A stretch of DNA of 64,000 nt from an uncultured Burkholderiales bacterium (GCA_943908475.1 CALTTG010000008.1:1-64000), one strand, 5' to 3'. Positions 52,899 through 61,661 are shown, counted from the first letter of the stretch. Translations and numbers: made by a program. Notes: generated by a model not told the origin, from the sequence alone.

Positions 52899-53288
52899 TC
52901 ACCGCTGGATCAGCACATACCGCATCGCCACGTCGGGTGCGGCCAGCAGCCTGAGGCGAACCCGTGTGGGGCGCATGCGAAACGTCAGCACGTAGGGCAG
53001 TTGTTCGTCCAGTGCTTGCAGGGCTGCCGTGGCGTCTTCAAAGCGGCCGGCCACCAGGTAGTTGTTCAGGCAGGGCGCCAGTTCGACGAACAGGTGTTGT
53101 CCCAACACGTCTTCTCGGTCAAACAAGGCCATCTGGGCTTCGTGGGCGTTGTAGCGTCGCACGAGGCCCGCACCGTCGAACCCGATGATGCCGAAGGTGA
53201 CCTCATCGAGCTGTTCGGGAGACATGGCCTCCAGCCGACGCAGCGGGCTGTCGCTGTCGAAGGTCAGGGTGTCGAGGCGTTCGTTCAT
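52899..53288 (-). CDS. Photoactive yellow protein (PYP) homologue
   Basis: A 129-residue PAS protein that aligns with Halorhodospira PYP (125 residues) with at most one gap. The chromophore Cys69 of PYP is Cys73 here, in LAPCLNN; Tyr42 and Glu46, which hydrogen-bond the p-coumaroyl phenolate, are Tyr46 and Glu50 in RRYNAHE. Flanking segments VTFGIIGFDGAG, DVLGQHLFVE and FRMRPTRVRL also match. Positions corresponding to Thr50 and Arg52 are Ala54 and Phe56, so the spectrum may be shifted. PYP uses trans-p-coumarate bound by thioester to sense blue light. It is coupled (ATGA) to the LOV kinase gene upstream. Confidence 0.85.
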   Translation of the reverse strand: MNERLDTLTFDSDSPLRRLEAMSPEQLDEVTFGIIGFDGAGLVRRYNAHEAQMALFDREDVLGQHLFVELAPCLNNYLVAGRFEDATAALQALDEQLPYVLTFRMRPTRVRLRLLAAPDVAMRYVLIQR

Positions 53289-54769
53289 GGTTGACCTTTC
53301 GTGGGTGCAGAGGATGCACAGACCTTCAAATGGACGCTGAAGGTGCTGCCGATGCCCAACTCGCTGTGGACGCTGATGCGGCCGCCCATGCGTTCCACCA
53401 GTTCCTTGACGATCACCAGGCCCAGGCCGGTGCCCGAGATGCTGCTGTTGGGATGGGCTCGGAAAAAGCGGGTGAACAGCCGTGACACATGCTCGGCCGA
53501 CAGGCCCAAGCCGTGGTCTTGCACGTCAATGCGAAGCCAGTCAGGGTCGGCGTCCAGGCTCGCCCGCAGGTGGACCGACCCGCCGCCCGGTGAGTACTTC
53601 ACGGCGTTGGACAACAGGTTGATCAGCACCTGTTCGAGCTTCTGGGGGTGTGCGTGCACATGCAGGTCGGCTTCGGGCAATTGAAGGTCGAGTCGATGGT
53701 CTTGTCCTGGCGCCTGCAGGGTGCCCTCGATCAATTGCGCGGTGCGTTGCATGACCTCGGCCGCCAGTGTGGGCTGCAGGGCGAAGGCCTCTGCACCCAG
53801 GGCGTCCATTCGGGAGAGGTCCAGCAAATCGTTGATCAATGCATTGAGGCGCGTGGCCTGCGACAGCACGGTCTCGAGCAGGGGGCGCGCTTGTTCTGAG
53901 GAATAACGTCGCATCAGCATGAGCTCGGTGAAGCCGCAGATGCTGCCCAAGGGGGTGCGAAGCTCATGAGCCGCGGTGGCCAAAAAGGCAGACTGGCTGG
54001 CGTGCTGGTCTTGCTCCTGGGTGACGTCTCGGAAGGTGATCAGCCGGTCGCCTGAGTCATCGCCCGACCAAGCCAGGCTCACTTCCAGCACCCGGTGCGC
54101 GGGGGATTCCAGGCGCCACAAGGAGGTGCCGCCTTGGGGAGGCCAGGGCAGCTGGTCTTGCGCCTGGCCAAGCTGCTGACACAGTTGCCTGTGCCAGTCG
54201 TCCAGCGAGTGGGAGCGCATCGGGTCGTCGTTCAGTGGGAACAGTCGCGACAGTGCTGGATTGATCAGCTTGATGCGCTCGTCGCGGTCGAACGTGAGCA
54301 TGCCCATCGGGCTGGCGCTCAACATGCGCTCGACCTCCAGGGCCCGAAGTTGGGCGCGTTCCTCCGCTTGTCGGCGGTGGGTGATGTCGGTCTGCAAGGC
54401 GAAGAAGTGGGTGACCTCTCCGGTGCTCGGGTCTCTCACCGGGTTCATCTCCACCTGGTTCCAGAACATGGTGCCGTCTTTGCGATAGTTGCGCAGCACC
54501 ACGGTGACCGCCTCATGCCGGTCGAGCGCCTGGCGCATCGTGGCAATCGCGGTTTGCTCGGTGTCGGTGCCCTGCAGGAACTTGCAGTTGCGTCCCAGCA
54601 CCTCGTCTGCCGAATAGCCGGTGATGCGGCTGAAGCCCTCGTTGACATGCACGATGGGCCGGTCGGGCAGGGTGGCATCGGACACCACCACCCCATTGAC
54701 GGTCTGCGCCAGCGCGAGCTCGACGATGTGTCGGTAGGGATCGGAGCGTCCAGTGTCCCGCGAATCCAT
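53285..54769 (-). CDS. LOV-PAS sensor histidine kinase (blue-light sensor)
   Basis: A 494-residue soluble histidine kinase. Residues about 15-130 are a LOV domain with the full flavin signature: GRNCKFLQG has the photo-adduct Cys62, NYRKDGTMFWN binds FMN, and the Gln of FALQTDIT lies at the usual place. A second PAS domain spans about 145-255. The kinase core has the phospho-acceptor His268 in TAAHELRTPLG, the N box LINLLSNAVKYS, and the G boxes DHGLGLS and GTGLGLVIVKEL. It has no receiver domain, and no response regulator gene is adjacent. First gene of a four-gene operon, with a GAGGGGG ribosome-binding site; it overlaps the PYP homologue gene by 4 nt. Confidence 0.94.
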   Translation of the reverse strand: MDSRDTGRSDPYRHIVELALAQTVNGVVVSDATLPDRPIVHVNEGFSRITGYSADEVLGRNCKFLQGTDTEQTAIATMRQALDRHEAVTVVLRNYRKDGTMFWNQVEMNPVRDPSTGEVTHFFALQTDITHRRQAEERAQLRALEVERMLSASPMGMLTFDRDERIKLINPALSRLFPLNDDPMRSHSLDDWHRQLCQQLGQAQDQLPWPPQGGTSLWRLESPAHRVLEVSLAWSGDDSGDRLITFRDVTQEQDQHASQSAFLATAAHELRTPLGSICGFTELMLMRRYSSEQARPLLETVLSQATRLNALINDLLDLSRMDALGAEAFALQPTLAAEVMQRTAQLIEGTLQAPGQDHRLDLQLPEADLHVHAHPQKLEQVLINLLSNAVKYSPGGGSVHLRASLDADPDWLRIDVQDHGLGLSAEHVSRLFTRFFRAHPNSSISGTGLGLVIVKELVERMGGRISVHSELGIGSTFSVHLKVCASSAPTKGQP

Positions 54770-54833
54770 GAAGCCCCCTCAGCGGTCAGGGTGTCATTTG
54801 CAGTTTTATCAGAGTGCTGGGCTTTGGGACATG

Positions 54834-54868
54834 AAAAAGGACCGAATCTGGCGTTCCAGAATCGGTCC
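54834..54868 (-). terminator. Rho-independent terminator of the nitrobindin-like gene
   Basis: Read on the minus strand, GGACCGATTCTGG-AACG-CCAGATTCGGTCC forms a 13-bp stem with one mismatch and is followed by TTTTTC. It lies 28 nt after the stop of the gene at 54897 and separates that gene from the LOV/PYP operon. Confidence 0.85.
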
Positions 54869-54896
54869 GCGTGAACCCTGCCACAGGCGGGCAGCG

Positions 54897-55547
54897 TCAG
54901 CGTGGGGCCGTTGCTGCCGCGGCCAATGGGTTGGGGGTGGGGTCGGCCACCTTGCTCAGGGTGTTCTTGTCGCGGTGGTGAAAGAGTTCCTCCTGGCCGC
55001 GGATCTGCAGCACGGTGTCTTCGTCGTACGACCAGGTCCCATCGTCGTTCAGGGTGACCTGGATGCGGAACTCCACGGTTTTGAAGGCATGGGCCAGGAA
55101 CGGGATGTCGCTGATGCCCTCGTCGCGCGTGGCGACCAGTTCGAAGGTCTTGGCATCGGCGGTGGCCTGACCCGTGGCCAGCACGGTTTGTCCTCGGGGG
55201 ATGGTCAGGGTGTGGATGACCGTGCCGGTGGCGGGCTCCCAAAGCCAGTAGCCGACCTGGTCATGGTAGGTCTTGACGTTGTCGGGCTTGGTGACGTGGG
55301 TGTGGTAGCGCAGGCCGTACATCAGCTGCGGACCATTGGTCACCGGGTCGATGGGTTGCAGCTCGATCCGCTCGACATAGGCCTGCTTGCGCGCACCGTC
55401 CGCTTTGGGCTTGACGTCCAGGCCTCGGGTGCCCTGCCAGACGCCGGCCATGCCACGCAGGGGGCCCAGCTGGTTCAAGGTGTGGACGTCAATGTCGCGG
55501 GGTTCGGTGTAGATGTCGGCGGGAAAGGCTGGGGGGCGGTCGCTCAT
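54897..55547 (-). CDS. Nitrobindin-like heme-binding beta-barrel domain protein
   Basis: A 216-residue protein of the heme-binding beta-barrel (DUF1794/THAP4-nitrobindin) group. The N-terminal signature LGPLRGMAGVWQGTRGLDV (GxWxGxxG type) is visible, and the rest is a series of beta strands (PQLMYGLRYHTHVTK, KTYHDQVGYWLWEPATGTVIHTLTIPRGQTVLATGQA). Nitrobindins bind heme and nitric oxide; a proximal His is not assigned here. A C-terminal Ala/Pro tail is present. Followed by a clear terminator, so it is transcribed separately from the light-sensor operon. Confidence 0.78.
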   Translation of the reverse strand: MSDRPPAFPADIYTEPRDIDVHTLNQLGPLRGMAGVWQGTRGLDVKPKADGARKQAYVERIELQPIDPVTNGPQLMYGLRYHTHVTKPDNVKTYHDQVGYWLWEPATGTVIHTLTIPRGQTVLATGQATADAKTFELVATRDEGISDIPFLAHAFKTVEFRIQVTLNDDGTWSYDEDTVLQIRGQEELFHHRDKNTLSKVADPTPNPLAAAATAPR

Positions 55548-55590
55548 CGTGGGGCTTTCGGCATCGGTCGTTCGAGAGATGCTTCACATG

Positions 55591-57861
55591 CTAGCGCCAT
55601 TGCCACCAAGAGGGCATCAAGGCCCGCACCCTGGCCTGGGTGAAACGGTCATCCATCAGGTGCAGCACGCCCACGTCATCCGTGGTGCGGATGACCCGAC
55701 CGGCCGCCTGCACCACCTTTTGCACACCGGGGTAGAGGTAGGTGTGCTCATGCCCTTGACCCAGCAATGCGTCCAGGCGTTCTCGGCACATTTCGTTGAT
55801 GGCATTGACCTGTGGCATCCCCAGCGTGGCGATGAAGGCGCCGATCAGGCGTTGACCCGGCAGGTCCACGCCCTCGGCAAAAGCGCCGCCCAGCACGGCG
55901 AAGCCGATGCCTTGGCCCTCGGGGGTGAACCGTGCCAGAAACGCTTGTTGCGCAGATTCGGTCATGCCGCGCGATTGGTGCCACTGCGGCACCTCGGGCG
56001 CGGCCAGGGCCAATGCATCGGCCACCTGCGTCAGGAATTCGAAGCTGGAGAAAAACGCCAGGTAGTTGCCAGGGCGATCGGCCCATTGCCGCCGCATGAG
56101 CTCGACCATGGCCGGGATGGCCCCTTGCCGGTCTTTGTACCGGGTGGAGATGTGTCGGGCCACCGTCACCTGCAATTGATCTGGGTGAAACGGCGTGGGC
56201 ACATCCAGGCACACGGTGCGGTCGGGCAAGCCCAGCAGGGTCTGGTGGAAATGCCAGGGCTGCAAGGTGGCGGAAAAGAGGACCACGCTGTGGGCCGTGT
56301 CCAGGCGAGGCGTCAGGTGGGGCGCCGGAATCAGGTTGCGCAAGGTGATCTGGCTGAGGGTGCGGGTGCCGCGCTGACGGGGCATCAGGTCGATCACGCT
56401 GTGATCTCCGAAACGCTCGGCCAGGGTGAGCCAGGGCCACGCCGCCAAGAAAAACGTTTGCAGCGTGGTGTCGGGCTCGGTGGGGTGGTCGGCCTGATGC
56501 TCTCCGATGGCTTGCACGGCCTTCTGAAGGGCCCGGTGCCAGCCCTGGGGCCACTCGGCCAGCACGTGGTGGGGCGCTGTCGCCGTGCGATTCAAGGCCG
56601 ACCATTGCTTGTGCAAGGCATCGAGGGCCTTCTTGACGGGACCGTGCGGCGCATCGCGACGAACCGCTTGCAAGTCGGCCTGATCGAGCGAGGCGGTGTG
56701 CATGAGGCGCGCGCGGTCCACCAGGTTGTGCGCCTCATCGATCAGCACGCTGACCCGCCACTCGTGGGCCACGGTCAGGGCATGCAGCATGGCACTGAGG
56801 TCGAAGAAGTGGTTGTAGTCGCCAATCACCACGTCGCTCCAACGCGCCATTTCCTGTCCCAGGTAATACGGACAAATCTCGTGCTGAAGGGCCAGGGTCC
56901 GCAAGGTCGCTTTGTCGAGGGTGCGTGTGTGCGCCGCAGCCAGGCGAGCCGCCGGCAGGCGATCGTAAAAGCCCCGTGCGAGCGGGCATGAGTCGCCATG
57001 GCAGGCTTTGTCTGGGTGCTCGCAGGCCTTGTCGCGGGCCACCAGTTCCAGCACGCGGCAGCCTTGCGTGGGCATTTGCTGCAACGCGTCCAATGCCAGT
57101 TGGCGCCCCGAGGTTTTGGCCGACAGGAAGAACACCCGGTCAATGGCCTGAGATGGCATGGCTTTCAAGGTGGGAAAGAGGGTGCCCAAGGTTTTGCCGA
57201 TGCCGGTTGAGGCTTGTGCGAGCAGCACACGCCCTTGGCTGGCTGCGCGGTAGGCGGCTTCAGCCAGTTCCCGTTGCCCCACCCGAAACCCCTCGCAAGG
57301 GAAGCTCAGCCGGTGCAGCGCGTCGTCTCGCGCTCGGCGGTGTTCGTGTTCCGAGTCGGCCCAGGCTTGGTAGCGCTGACACAGCCCCTCAAAGAACCGT
57401 TGCAGGTCGCTGCGTGTGTGGCGCTCGACCCAGACCGTCTCTTCGCCGTCGTCGATGTTCAGGTAGACCAGGGCGACTTCGACCTGATCGACTTGAGACT
57501 GCTGAGCCCACAAGCAGGCGTACACCTTGGCTTGGGCCCAATGCAGGGCCCTAAGGTTGGCGGGTTGCCGGTCGAGGGCGCCTCGGTGGGTTTTGACTTC
57601 TTCCACCCGATGGGTCAGGGGGTCGATGCCATCGGCTCGGCCACGCACCATCAATCGGCCATGTTGCCCTGACAGGCTCACTTCGTGCAGGTGATGGGCG
57701 GGCCGTCGACTCGCCACCCATTGATGCCCGGCCACCCCCTCTTGCGCACTGGGCGCGGGGGTGAATCGCAGGTCCAGATCGCCGGCCCGCGCGGTGAAAT
57801 CACACAGGGTCCGGACGGCCACACTCAAGGGGGGCCATCGGGTGTCTGGCTCCGGGCTCAT
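55591..57861 (-). CDS. Fusion of PD-(D/E)XK nuclease and XPD/DinG-type DNA helicase
   Basis: A 756-residue protein. Residues about 70-125 form a Cas4/RecB-like nuclease: GRADGID (Asp77/78), EEVKTHRG (Glu88, Lys90) and HWAQAKVYA (Gln110, Tyr114). The helicase has Walker A ASTGIGKT (217-224), an iron-sulfur cluster region with Cys280, Cys287, Cys292 and Cys330, the DEAH box VLIDEAHNL (375-378), and C-terminal motifs including QAAGRVIRT. Related helicases unwind damaged or structured DNA. It starts 20 nt after gspB and follows a type II secretion pair, a context that is probably accidental co-transcription. Confidence 0.88.
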   Translation of the reverse strand: MSPEPDTRWPPLSVAVRTLCDFTARAGDLDLRFTPAPSAQEGVAGHQWVASRRPAHHLHEVSLSGQHGRLMVRGRADGIDPLTHRVEEVKTHRGALDRQPANLRALHWAQAKVYACLWAQQSQVDQVEVALVYLNIDDGEETVWVERHTRSDLQRFFEGLCQRYQAWADSEHEHRRARDDALHRLSFPCEGFRVGQRELAEAAYRAASQGRVLLAQASTGIGKTLGTLFPTLKAMPSQAIDRVFFLSAKTSGRQLALDALQQMPTQGCRVLELVARDKACEHPDKACHGDSCPLARGFYDRLPAARLAAAHTRTLDKATLRTLALQHEICPYYLGQEMARWSDVVIGDYNHFFDLSAMLHALTVAHEWRVSVLIDEAHNLVDRARLMHTASLDQADLQAVRRDAPHGPVKKALDALHKQWSALNRTATAPHHVLAEWPQGWHRALQKAVQAIGEHQADHPTEPDTTLQTFFLAAWPWLTLAERFGDHSVIDLMPRQRGTRTLSQITLRNLIPAPHLTPRLDTAHSVVLFSATLQPWHFHQTLLGLPDRTVCLDVPTPFHPDQLQVTVARHISTRYKDRQGAIPAMVELMRRQWADRPGNYLAFFSSFEFLTQVADALALAAPEVPQWHQSRGMTESAQQAFLARFTPEGQGIGFAVLGGAFAEGVDLPGQRLIGAFIATLGMPQVNAINEMCRERLDALLGQGHEHTYLYPGVQKVVQAAGRVIRTTDDVGVLHLMDDRFTQARVRALMPSWWQWR

Positions 57862-57881
57862 GCCTTGCGCAGGGGAGGCCG

Positions 57882-58487
57882 TCAGTACTGCACCACGTGA
57901 CGCTGACCCTGGTGGCGGAAGGTGGCCGACTTCAACTCGATGCGCTCAAGCACCAGGCCTGGCGCCACGGTGTCGCCCTCACGGTGCAATTGACCATTGA
58001 CGATCAGCATGCGGCTTTCGGCGTTTTCCGAGTGCATGGCGCCTCCGAACGTCAGCTTGGGGAAGGCCTCTGCGACTGGCGCGGCCGTGTGGACCGATGG
58101 GGCACGTTGCGCGGCAACGCTGGTCGATGGCGGGGTGCTCGGTGACTGCCGGAAATGCCGGGGCAAGTCTTGCTCGCTGGGCAAAGGGCTGATGGGCGTC
58201 GGGCGTTCAGGGGCGGTCGGCGCTGTGCTGATGGGGGCCACAGCCCTGGCGGGTGGCGGCACCGCGATGGCCGGGGCGACGCTGGGCACTTCAGGTTGCC
58301 AAGTGGCCCACAGCAACACGCCCATCAGCGCAACGCCCATGGCCATGATGATCCAGATCAGCAGCGGGTTGCCCTGGGCCGAGGTTTGCGCAAACTCAGG
58401 GGGCATGTGCTGGCTGTGCAGCCCTGGCACCTGGCCCTGGCCGCGTTGTGCATCCGCCTTTTTGAGGGCTTCGAGGATGTAGGACAC
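57882..58487 (-). CDS. gspB: Type II secretion assembly protein GspB
   Basis: A 201-residue bitopic membrane protein. The N-terminus MSYILEALKKADAQRGQGQVPGL is the classic GspB motif (first 20 residues), a membrane segment lies near residues 42-60, a Pro/Ala-rich periplasmic linker follows, and the C-terminal GspB domain (MLIVNGQLHREGDTVAPGLVLERI) ends the protein. GspB works with ExeA/GspA to insert the secretin ring into the outer membrane. It starts 3 nt after exeA. The gsp secretin and other T2SS genes are not in this window. Confidence 0.93.
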   Translation of the reverse strand: MSYILEALKKADAQRGQGQVPGLHSQHMPPEFAQTSAQGNPLLIWIIMAMGVALMGVLLWATWQPEVPSVAPAIAVPPPARAVAPISTAPTAPERPTPISPLPSEQDLPRHFRQSPSTPPSTSVAAQRAPSVHTAAPVAEAFPKLTFGGAMHSENAESRMLIVNGQLHREGDTVAPGLVLERIELKSATFRHQGQRHVVQY

Positions 58488-58490
58488 GGT

Positions 58491-60248
58491 TCAGGGCTCC
58501 GGGTTCAAGCGCGGTTCGGGCACGCCAGTCAGTCGGTTGAGTTGCATGAAGGTCATGGCACCCGCCATGCCATCGGGCTTGATGCCCTGTGACACCTGAA
58601 AAGCGCTCAGTCGGCTTTGCAGCACCGGGGTCATCACCGAGGCTGACTCAGGTTTGTCGGTGCCTTGAACTTGCGCCAACTGAGAGGCCAGCCAGTCGAC
58701 CGCCGGGCCTTTGCTGCCAGCGACCAGCTTTTGCCGATAGCCCTCCGGTGCGCGCCACAGGGTGGTGAAGTCGCCTCGCCAGGCCAGGCTGAGCGCGGTC
58801 AGGCTCACGGTTTGCACCTGGGCCCCCACGACCACGGTGGCGGCCGTGTCGCTCAAGTGGGTCAGCAGGCCGTACACCATGGCGCCGTCATCGTCCAGCA
58901 GGTGCAACACGACGGGGCGCCCCAGTTGGCGGATCAGGCTCAGGCCCGCGCTGCTGTTGAAGCATTGCAGCCGTGCGCGAGCCGCCTGAGCGCAAGCGTC
59001 TGCAGCGCTCACGTTGACGTCCCAGCGCTGGGCCAAGGCTTGCACGCCGACGTCGAGTCTTCGGGGCACGTCGCCGCTGAGCACCAAGCGTGGGGCCAGG
59101 GTGGGCGCCAAAGCCTGGGGGCGAACGGGCGTGGCCGCAGCGGGCGCCTTGGGCCTGGTGATCGCCAATGTGGTCGCCGATGAAGGCGCCGATGAGGAGG
59201 CGGAGGTCGCCATCGCGGTGGGGGCCGAGGTGGACGTCACCGCGGCAGGTGCGCGGTCCATCCAGTGGGCGGGCCAACGCCACCCGCCTTGTGAGGCGGC
59301 CACACCTCCAACGGCGATCAGGGCCCCCAGGGCCATCACGCCCCAGGCCCATGGGGCTTTGTCGCGCCATGCGGTGCGCCAGCCTCCGGATGAAGGCAGC
59401 TTGTTGGGCAACCGATCCAGGTCAAACACTTCGGTGGCGGCTTGGTCCACCACGGCGCGAGACACCGTGCGTTGTCCGGTCGCGAAAGTGCCCAGCAAGG
59501 CGCGGTCGCACAGCAGGTTGATGCGTCGGGGCACACCTGCCGTGAGTTGGTGCACCCGGGCTGCGGCCTTGGCTTCGAACAGTTCGCTGTCGGGCAGGCC
59601 CGCAATGGCCAGCCGGTGCCGGATGTATTGCGCCGTCTCGCCGGGCGACAGGGCATCCAGGTGAAAGCGCGCAATCACCCGTTGGGCCAGCTGTTCCAAG
59701 TCGGGGCGTTGCAACATCTGACGCAACTCGGGTTGCCCGATCAGGATGATCTGCAGCAGCTTGCGCTCGTTGGTTTCGAGGTTGGTCAGCAGCCGCAACT
59801 GCTCCAGCACGGCCACGTCCAGGTTCTGCGCTTCGTCAATGATCAGGACATTGTTCTGGCCCACCGCGTGGGTGCGCAGCAGGAATTCATTGAGCGCCAG
59901 GATGCAGGCTCGGTTGGTGTCCAAGGCCTCGACGGGAACTGGTATTCGGAACTCTTCGCAAATGGTCTGCAGCAACTCTGGCACGGTCAGCCGAGGGTTG
60001 AAGATGTAGGCCACATTGCAGCGCCGAGGGATCTGCTCCAGAAAGGCTCGGCACACCGTGGTCTTGCCGGCGCCGATCTCACCCGTGAGCAAGACGAAGC
60101 CGCCGCCGCCGTTGACGCCGTACAGCAAATGCGCCAGCGCATCTCGATGCCGCTCGCTCATGAACAGGTAGCGAGGGTCTGGGGCAATCGAGAACGGCTC
60201 GGTCTTCAGGCCGAAATGGCTCGCATACAGGCAGCTGGGCTCGGACAT
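58491..60248 (-). CDS. exeA: ExeA/GspA-like AAA ATPase with peptidoglycan-binding domain
   Basis: A 585-residue protein that works with GspB. The N-terminus HFGLKTEPFSIAPDPRYLFMS is typical of ExeA; Walker A TGEIGAGKTTVC is near residue 55, Walker B NVLIIDEAQNL near 130. A membrane segment near residues 285-305 is followed by an Ala/Thr/Pro-rich linker and a C-terminal peptidoglycan-binding-like domain (QSRLSAFQVSQGIKPDGMAGAMTFMQLN). Its role is inserting the type II secretin through the cell wall. Alternative ATGs lie upstream; the ATG at 60248 has GAAGGG at suitable spacing. Confidence 0.92.
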   Translation of the reverse strand: MSEPSCLYASHFGLKTEPFSIAPDPRYLFMSERHRDALAHLLYGVNGGGGFVLLTGEIGAGKTTVCRAFLEQIPRRCNVAYIFNPRLTVPELLQTICEEFRIPVPVEALDTNRACILALNEFLLRTHAVGQNNVLIIDEAQNLDVAVLEQLRLLTNLETNERKLLQIILIGQPELRQMLQRPDLEQLAQRVIARFHLDALSPGETAQYIRHRLAIAGLPDSELFEAKAAARVHQLTAGVPRRINLLCDRALLGTFATGQRTVSRAVVDQAATEVFDLDRLPNKLPSSGGWRTAWRDKAPWAWGVMALGALIAVGGVAASQGGWRWPAHWMDRAPAAVTSTSAPTAMATSASSSAPSSATTLAITRPKAPAAATPVRPQALAPTLAPRLVLSGDVPRRLDVGVQALAQRWDVNVSAADACAQAARARLQCFNSSAGLSLIRQLGRPVVLHLLDDDGAMVYGLLTHLSDTAATVVVGAQVQTVSLTALSLAWRGDFTTLWRAPEGYRQKLVAGSKGPAVDWLASQLAQVQGTDKPESASVMTPVLQSRLSAFQVSQGIKPDGMAGAMTFMQLNRLTGVPEPRLNPEP

Positions 60249-60262
60249 GGGATCCATGCCCT

Positions 60263-61480
60263 TCAAACTTGAGCCAGCCAGCGCTGTGCCAGGCGCACCC
60301 ACAGAGCGGCACCCAGCGGGATGAGCTGGTCGTTGAAGTCGTAACTGGGGTTGTGCAAGGTGCAAGGCCCCAAACCATGGCCACCTTCACGGTGGGCGCC
60401 ATCGCCATTGCCAATCACAAAATAGGCGCCGGGCTTACCTTGCAGGAAGAAGCTGAAGTCTTCGGCGCCCATGGTGGGCTCGAAAGCCTGCACCTTGTCG
60501 GCGCCGACGAGCTCTTTCATCACCTCGCGCACAAACTCGGTCTCGCGTGTGTGGTTGATCGTCGGCGGGTAATTGCGGCTGAATTCGAAATCAGCGGAAG
60601 CCCCAAATGCCGCACACAACTGCTCGGTCATGTCGCGCATGCGTTGCTCGATCAGGTCGAGCGTGTCGTTGGTGAAGGTGCGCACGGTGCCCTGCAGGGT
60701 CACGTCGTCGGGGATCACGTTGGTGGCTTCCCCGGCCTGGATCATGGTCACCGAAATCACCCCGGTCTCGACGGGGCGCACGTTGCGCGTCAGGATGGTC
60801 TGAAAGCCCTGCACCAACTGGCAGGCCACGGGCACCGGGTCGATGCCGAAATGCGGCATGGCGGCATGGCAGCCCTTGCCACGGATGCGAATGCGGAATT
60901 CGTTGCTCGACGCAAAACAGGGGCCATCTTTGATGGCGAACTCGCCCACGGCCATGCCAGGCCAGTTGTGCATGCCGAAGATGGCGTCCATGGGGAAGCG
61001 TTCGAACAAACCATCGCGCATCATCTCGCGGGCGCCGCCGCCGCCCTCTTCGGCGGGCTGGAACACCAGGTTCACGGTGCCGTCGAAATCGCGGTGCTCG
61101 GCCAGATACCGTGCGGCTGCCAGCAGCATGGCCGTGTGACCGTCGTGGCCGCAGGCATGCATTTTCCCGGGATGCTGGCTGGCGTGGGCAAACTGGTTGT
61201 TTTCGGTCACCGGCAGGGCATCCATGTCGGCCCGCAGCCCGATGGACCGGGGACCGGGACGCCCCCGGATGACGCCCACCACACCCGTCTTGCCCAAGCC
61301 GCGATGCACGTCGATGCCCCAAGCGGCCAGCCGATCGGCCACCAGCTCGCTCGTCCTCAGCTCTTCGAACGACAGCTCCGGGTGGGCGTGGATGTCACGC
61401 CGCAGCGCCTGAATCTCCTGCGCTTGGCCGAGCAATTCAGGCAGCAAGTGTTCAGACGCATGGGGGCAGGCGACAGGCAT
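60263..61480 (-). CDS. M20-family amidohydrolase (hippurate hydrolase-like)
   Basis: A 405-residue metal-dependent amidohydrolase. The metal motifs are ADMDALPV near residue 75, ACGHDGHTAML near 107 and the catalytic pair PAEEGGGGAREM near 140. HAAMP and TMGAEDFSFF near the C-terminus complete the active site. Relatives cleave N-acyl amino acids such as hippurate or acetyl-diaminopimelate derivatives; the substrate is not known. An open frame continues 56 codons upstream but has no family match, so the ATG at 61480 is chosen. It lies 14 nt upstream of exeA on the same strand. Confidence 0.92.
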   Translation of the reverse strand: MPVACPHASEHLLPELLGQAQEIQALRRDIHAHPELSFEELRTSELVADRLAAWGIDVHRGLGKTGVVGVIRGRPGPRSIGLRADMDALPVTENNQFAHASQHPGKMHACGHDGHTAMLLAAARYLAEHRDFDGTVNLVFQPAEEGGGGAREMMRDGLFERFPMDAIFGMHNWPGMAVGEFAIKDGPCFASSNEFRIRIRGKGCHAAMPHFGIDPVPVACQLVQGFQTILTRNVRPVETGVISVTMIQAGEATNVIPDDVTLQGTVRTFTNDTLDLIEQRMRDMTEQLCAAFGASADFEFSRNYPPTINHTRETEFVREVMKELVGADKVQAFEPTMGAEDFSFFLQGKPGAYFVIGNGDGAHREGGHGLGPCTLHNPSYDFNDQLIPLGAALWVRLAQRWLAQV

Positions 61481-61661
61481 GTGGGGCAACGGTGGTGGCG
61501 CTTCCTCGATCTTACCCGCGCGCGGCTGCTGAGGGCTTTCCCCCCTCGATCCGGTGGTGATCGAGCATTCGCGGTTGAAGCTGGTCCGTACTTTGCTAAC
61601 TGTGAAGCTGTGTTTCAAAACATTCAGCCTGTGTCCAGGCTCAGGCATGCATCCAGTACCG

